Positions 39,094-44,668 of a stretch of 44,668 nt of DNA are shown in pieces. Under the pieces are notes generated by a model that saw only the letters and a list, made by a program, of their open reading frames with translations, was not told the origin of the DNA and searched no databases. The DNA comes from Fragilaria crotonensis (taxonomy: Eukaryota; Bacillariophyta; Fragilariophyceae; Fragilariales; Fragilariaceae). The DNA lies in contig JAKSYS010000519.1 in the NCBI GenBank assembly GCA_022925895.1, positions 1 to 44,668 on the forward strand, given 5' to 3'. The position numbers were made by a program, and so were the translations under genes. Within the stretch, counting starts at the first letter, position 1, and every line of letters starts with the position of its first letter.

Positions 39094-41031
39094 GGACTGA
39101 CAAAAGAAGTGAGTCAAGTGTGTCAGTCCGTATTCTTCGAAACAATGGTTGCATTGTTCACACGGAGTCTACTAGTAGTGGTTCGCAACAAACTTGTCGA
39201 GTACTTCTGGCACAGATGCTAGTGGCACATGCCAGGTCCCAGATGACGGGTAGCTTTACCAGGCATTCCATGTCAAAGAACGACTCCAGTAGACTACGCC
39301 AAAACACAGCGTTGTGTTGATGGTGGATGGCAAGACTAATGAACAGCGTGCACCATGCCACCGCAACAAGATCAAAATGCCATTGAATCGTTTCATTGTC
39401 ACATCTCAGCTTCAAATGACCGTGTGCAGCAATCAAACCATCTTTCATACTCCATGCGCCATGTCATTTGTCGTACCTTATCGTGCTCTCGTAAACCACA
39501 TCTGAAAGTTCGTATTTTGTGCTGCTTCCACGGCATTCACGACCGTCAGAGTGTGATTTCGATCGTATCGCTCGTGTAGAGTTTGAGAGTATTTTGCAGA
39601 CATCAGAGTTTGCTACTACATACTCGCCGTACCATGTACTATACATACAGTCTTACTATGTACATACTCCGATACACATTAGTTTGTGAACGTATGTGCA
39701 CAGTCACTGTGAACCTCTAACAACTGGTGTCGTTCCCCCTAATCCGATACTATGCATGTTCGTGTGTACCTGTGGCTCGACAGCATGGACCAAGTGGGAA
39801 GTCTATATGTATTTATGTATGCATACGTCATAGGTACTGCAGTCTGCAGTATGTGACCATGTGCCATCTGACTCATTACATGATAGTCGAGCTCGCTGCC
39901 GTACAGGATAGTACTAGCGTTTCGCAATCCACACAGACTCTCCATTCCACTTATGTGCTCATACTCGGAAAATGTGTTTTTGCTTGGTCGTGCGTCGTGC
40001 GTCATTCTGTATCGGACCTAAAAGAATGTTGTAAGTTGTAACTACTGTAGCATGTGATCGTTGAGAAATACCATTCGGAAGGAAGCGTCGGGTCCCTCAG
40101 GACGCGATGAAATGACTAACGACACTCAATGAGAACCATGATCAGAATCACCTTGTCATACCAATGTACATGAGACATAGGGAGGGATTGATGTTGAAGG
40201 GAGATTCGCAAAGGTCATTCAGTTAATTATGCCCCGATTGACTTGTGCAAAGCTAGCTGCGTACGTGGCGGTTGGACGCAGGTTCGTACTGGTATGATAT
40301 TAGGCCAATAATCTTACTGCGTACTGTAGTACCAGGTAGTGTTGTATGCATACGTGTTCATGACCCCAACTTAAGAATCGCTGCCGGAGGCTGTACTCTA
40401 ATCGTTGCTACTGGTATTCGGTACCGTACCGTAGGACGATGAATTCGCGAAGGTTTCTCTACACTAACAGTAAGTGCTTGGGAGAGCCTTTCACAAATAG
40501 TAGGTCCTAAAATTATAAACTAAAATGTAGCAAACGAAGTGAGCTTTGAAATGACTCAAGAGACATGCCAGGTAGGTCATGCCAAAGTGAATTCACCTCA
40601 TTGGATGAGGTAAGATGAGCACCATTTCATATCTTGTCCAAATTTAGAATCGTGCATTGTTCTGTTTCACATGTATGACCCTTACAGTACGATGACGTAC
40701 GCTGCGGAGCAGCACAATACGGTCGTTACAGTCGTCAGGTTCAACTCCCCACTACCGGTACATTGAAACAATAGCCTATGCCGCATTCACTGTTGATGTG
40801 GGTAATGGGAAAGAGGTTTGCAGTAGATAATTGCACATGATGGCGGTACTTGCACACGACACGAAGTTGACTAATCGATGTCGGGAATCCTCGCAAGTAT
40901 CCACGGATATCTTTGATGCGCTTTAAATTAAAGATAATAATAGTAGTAGTAGCAGCCAAGCCACTCAAAGTTTATAGCAAACGACTTGATGCCTTTGCCT
41001 CCGTTTCAAATCCCCGACCCCATACACGTTG
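39094..41031. other. Intergenic region
   Basis: About 1.9 kb holding the histidine kinase 5' flank and the 3' flank of the ATPase gene. GTAC palindromes cluster at about 40260-40450. ATG frames at 39009-39320 and 39727-40041 lack domains and are not called. A short tagtagtagtag run lies near 40941. Confidence 0.45.
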
Positions 41032-44000
41032 TCATTCACAGTCACCGCGGGATTCATTTTGTTTCTCTAGCGAGACAGCCTTTGCAACGGCGCCCCAACT
41101 CCTATACAATGCAGCTGCCCTTTTCAAATATAGCGCTCGCTTCATTGCATTTGGCTCGTCACTAAGATAGAGCCTTGCAAGTCTTTCGTTTGATAGTGCC
41201 TCGAAAAACCTACATCGTCCGACAGCGCAGGCAGACGCTGCTTTCTCAAACATAACTTCAACTTGCTCTACTGGCGCTCGTTTGACGCACAGACTCTCCA
41301 TAGCGTGCAAGAAGGTGTTGACGCCAACAAGCATTTCTGTTCCAGTAGTGGCCCACTTGTCAACCTTGCGATGGGCTCGCCGGGCTTGCCTTTTGTGCAT
41401 GCTGACCCCGCTAGTGCGATAAAGATCATAATGACTGGCTGCACTCCAGGTAAGAAGGAACCCAATGGTGAAGTAGCCGTCCATCTCTGCTCTGTATTTT
41501 CCAAGAATTGGCAGGTTTCTCTTGGCAGATTCCCAATCTTCGTACACAAAGGCAAGGATCACTCTGCAAAGACTAACATTGAGTTGCCCAACTTTTGAAC
41601 CAACTTCTTCCACGGACGAAATGAACTCGTCGTCGACAGCTTCGCCACGTAAACTTGAAGGATTTGCATTGCTTACGTCGCCACATATATTTGAAAACTA
41701 AATGAACCAAAATGTTAGTAATGCCCTTCACAAGGAGGAGCGACATGCAGAGAATTAGAACTTACAACTTGCCAAATAGGAAGAACGAACATCAAAGTGC
41801 TCTTGGATTGAAACTCCCGCATTTCCGGGACCACACGCCTTGTGATGGTGATCACTTCCGACAAAGAATCGTCAAGGTATAAACCGGCTGCTAACCACCC
41901 AATGAACCCAGTTTGCGCAACAAACACTTGCCCATAACTCAATGCAGCGTAACTTGCGGCAAACATCTCGTGACGAGAGTTTGAATCCAGCATATTTCTC
42001 CAAAAGTGATTCATGCCATAATTGTAGACTACCATGGAGGCCCTTTCAGACTCTACGCCATACTTGTTTATGATGTTGAAAGCAAGGATCTCAGCCTGGT
42101 GAGAGGTTTCAAAATCGCCCGCAAATGAGTGCACGGACCCCCACGCGAAAAATGTAGCTGGGGAATAGAGTGGAGACATGCCAAACTTAAGCGTGAGCCG
42201 AAGCATCCGCAAACTGATCACAGCATATGTTGCTTTCAATGAACCGCCGAGAATGTAGCAATTGATGGCCATGGCATTCATGACGCCAAAGGCCAAAATC
42301 ATCGTAGTATCAGTCATTTCAGGTAGAAGCAATAACTCAGAAAGTGGCCTTCTACCCATTGCTGCCTTCGCCATGCACAGCTCCTTCGCGACGACTAACA
42401 TATTGATCTTTCGAGGAACCTTGACTCCCAATTGTTGAAGCACTTTCATCCCAAGTAGGACAGAACCCTTGAGGTCGCCTTGGAGTGTTAAGGAGGCCAT
42501 TTCTACGGCATGTGCGGCAGCGTGGTGACGAAGTGAGGTTGCTCGCGCATGGATCTCCTTCAAGATGGCATAGCTTTGTGAGAACATGCCTCTGTTCATC
42601 TCAGTTTCAGCGGCAGTAATCAAGACATCCATACATAGGTCATAACGAGTGTCCCACAACAAACTATCCCCCCGAAGCAACGCCAATGCAATTTGAAGAT
42701 AATCGGATGCGGTACCGAACGCTGCCTTTTCAATCGCCCTTTTCGCGCTTGTCAGGTTCAGTTCGATCAGATCGAACCTTGTACCCGAATAATCAACGAG
42801 GCCAATAGCACGATTCAGGTTATCTGCCGCCAAGAAGATATACCAATCGTCAATCTGCGATATCGGCATCCCTCTCACAGAGTCCCATATCAGGCTACCG
42901 ATTCGCTGATGCAGCAATTGTCGCTCCATTGCGTCAGGCATGAGAGTCTCATACAATACTTCTTGAATCTTGGCGTGAGCAAATTTGAAATGGTCCGGTT
43001 CCGGCATGGTCTCCAACAGTCCTGCCGCAACGGCCATCTGCAAGGCCGCAACTATGCGTTTGCGAATCACGTCCTTCGAATGCCGTTCGAACGTGTACTC
43101 CGCTTGCAGCATATCTTGCTCTTCGTGTACAATCATCACCAAGGCAGCAGCAGGGAAGTCGTGCCCAATGAAGGCTGCAATTTGTAGGATCGATCGTACC
43201 TGCTCAGGAAGATCCCGCATTCTTGACGCCAGGATATCAACAAGATTCTCAGCCACATTCGTTGCTCGCAAGATGAGATCTTTGTCCCACGTCCAGGTGC
43301 CGTCACTATCTTTCGATAGCATACCCTTGCGAACCAGCATGTCGAGAAAATTTAGGGCATGGAACGGGTTCCCATTCGTCTTGTTCCATAGAAGTGTACT
43401 TAGCGATTGAGTCAAAAGAGCATCAATTCCAAGTGTAGTAGAAAGAAGCGTATTCAAGGAATCGCAGTCGAAGCAATCAACACAGATGTCAGTGATTTGA
43501 GAGTTGTGGGTAGAACCATTCAAGTCGTCCGGAAGGGGAGACTGCTTTCTCTCAGCAAGACCGTATTGCCTCAATCGATCTGCGGTTATTTCACCCTCTC
43601 GGTACGAACACACGAGCATGATACAATGCGATTGGCCATCGGTAAGGATCGTTTTCAGAACCTCCATCGACGCATCATCCGCCCATTGCAAGTCGTCTAG
43701 GAAGAAGACAATAGGACTTTCTTGAGATGCCACACATCGTAGGAGTGCTCGAAACAAAAGCTTGAATCGTGTGAACAATTGCGCGCCGCTGCGTCCAGTG
43801 TGTTGGTCTGTGTTTCCATCTTCTGTAGTCATTTCGGCCAAGGTTGGAACCAAATTTCCCAAAAGACTCACATCGGACCAAGAACAGCTCTAATTCTGTT
43901 GCGTAGCTCAGTGCTATTCTCATGTCGCATGATTTGTCGACAGAATTGATCTGATGCGGCTGCAAGTGCAACGTACGGAGCACGCGATTGAAGCTGATTA

Positions 44001-44359
44001 AACCTTCCTTCCATATGGAATACACCTTCCGGAAGTGTATCGAAGAAGGATCTCACGAGAGCACTCTTTCCAGCCCCTGATGGACCATGAATCGTAACTA
44101 CTTCCGTGACCTTCATTGTCACAACTCGATTGTAACAGTCACGAAGCATTAGAAGCTCCTTGTCTCTCCCCACAAGGTCTTTGTGCTTGGTAAAAACGGC
44201 ATCATTCTGAACTCGAGCTTTGCGCAATGATTGTGTCTCCGTGCCATCGTACCATGCTCCTGAACCTGGACGCCGCTGTTGCAAGTTTCTCACGTAGCTT
44301 GTCAATACTGACCGGGTCGTTTTGCTTTGTTCCATCATGCTCTTGTAGCCATCTCTCAT
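41032..44359 (-). CDS. AAA-type ATPase/TPR signalling protein, one intron, apparent frameshift
   Basis: Parts: 44359-43868 (about 163 residues, with LVGRDKELLML and Walker A GPSGAGKSALVRSF), 43871-41766 (702 codons from a non-ATG frame start) and 41697-41032. The last two are joined by a 68-bp intron (41765-41698, GTAAGT and CATTTAG) as LPIWQV|FSNICGD. The second part has Walker B IVFFLDDLQWADDAS, the usual RMRDLPEQVRSILQIAAFIG, a winged-helix-like region, then a long helical TPR-like region ending LYRSWGAVAKAVSLE. This is the ATPase-TPR core found in bacterial and algal multidomain kinases, but no kinase or GAF domain follows. Between parts one and two the frame shifts by one base near 43868 (RAVLGP, then DVSLLGNLVP). 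The 5' end is uncertain: an acceptor-like AAGCAG at about 44396 suggests an upstream exon. Confidence 0.78.
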
Positions 44360-44396
44360 TTTTGGCAGACGGAGTGCTTCTGCTCCGAATTTATCG

Positions 44397-44668
44397 CAAT
44401 CTGCTTATGACCGCTTGTTTCCTCCCGTACCGAGACTAAAATGCACAGAGGAACAGGAAGCAGGAAACACAATGACCACAGAAATATAAAGCCACAGAGA
44501 ATGTACTCGGAATATAAGGTAAATGACTGATTCGTTTTCTACTTATGTATATAATGAAAGGGCAGCGATACTTTCGTTCCTTCTTCATCGGCACTGGAAG
44601 ACTTTTTGCTCTAGTAGAATACGTAGAAACGTATTGCAAAGGATGTTTGGAAATGCATCCTCGGTTTG
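44397..44668. other. Right-edge sequence
   Basis: Probably the 5' flank or an intron of the ATPase gene. No further coding segment can be supported before the window ends. Confidence 0.3.

Noticed and set aside
40735-40765. tRNA T-arm-like sequence (ggttcaactcccc)
   Set aside because: No acceptor stem, D arm or anticodon arm could be folded around it.
43850-43880. Programmed ribosomal frameshift in the ATPase gene
   Set aside because: No slippery heptamer or other known frameshift signal is visible at the junction; a missing base is simpler.

Overview
The window is nuclear DNA of a photosynthetic stramenopile, almost certainly a diatom. The evidence is short GT-AG spliceosomal introns (68 to 166 bp where I could define them), a plastid-type sigma factor with a bipartite presequence ending in an A/F cleavage motif, a crowd of heat-shock-factor (HSF) type DNA-binding proteins, a CHASE hybrid histidine kinase, and several protein families I recognise only from diatom genomes. 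Intergenic DNA is dominated by GTAC/AGTACT palindromes. I saw no rRNA, tRNA or CRISPR array.

Layout, left to right. 1-1051: 3' end of a single-pass membrane protein gene (+). 1494-3263: polyQ-rich HSF-A (-). 3264-5991: GTAC-rich and simple-repeat intergenic DNA. 5992-7458: HSF-B (-). 9031-11033: three-exon plastid sigma-70 factor (-). 12264-13202: HSF-C (+). 13584-22653: a 9.07-kb PIF/Harbinger DNA transposon with matching terminal inverted repeats and a TTA target duplication, sitting in the 3' flank of HSF-C. Its dead transposase gene is split by two LINE insertions in opposite orientation, and a degraded accessory gene lies convergent to it. 22896-23345: 12-bp minisatellite. 23480-27300: long stretch of decayed, coding-like sequence. 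27481-28368 and 29352-30239: HSF-D and HSF-E (+), close paralogues of HSF-C. 31742-32756: two-exon diatom family of unknown function (+). 33953-34648: bZIP factor (-). 35443-36219: SAM-methyltransferase-like protein (+). 36649-39093: CHASE hybrid histidine kinase (-). 41032-44359: AAA-type ATPase/TPR protein (-), with one intron and one apparent frameshift.

The history of the centre can be read directly. An HSF unit was duplicated (C, D, E), including promoter and 3' flank. A Harbinger element then landed in the 3' flank of copy C; the flank of copy D still holds the unoccupied site. Two different LINEs later inserted at the same spot inside the transposase, leaving three copies of one 15-bp target sequence. 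HSF-D and HSF-E share 241 bp of perfect identity inside otherwise diverged genes, which suggests gene conversion. The transposase, accessory gene and first LINE are all broken. The second LINE keeps a 1.2-kb-residue-scale ORF for reverse transcriptase and RNase H but lacks its 5' end.

Functionally the window is rich in regulators: five HSFs, one bZIP, one sigma factor, one hybrid histidine kinase and one signalling-type ATPase. All five HSFs carry the DNA-binding domain at the extreme C-terminus with no visible HR-A/B trimerisation coiled coil after it. Linking these genes into one pathway would be speculation.
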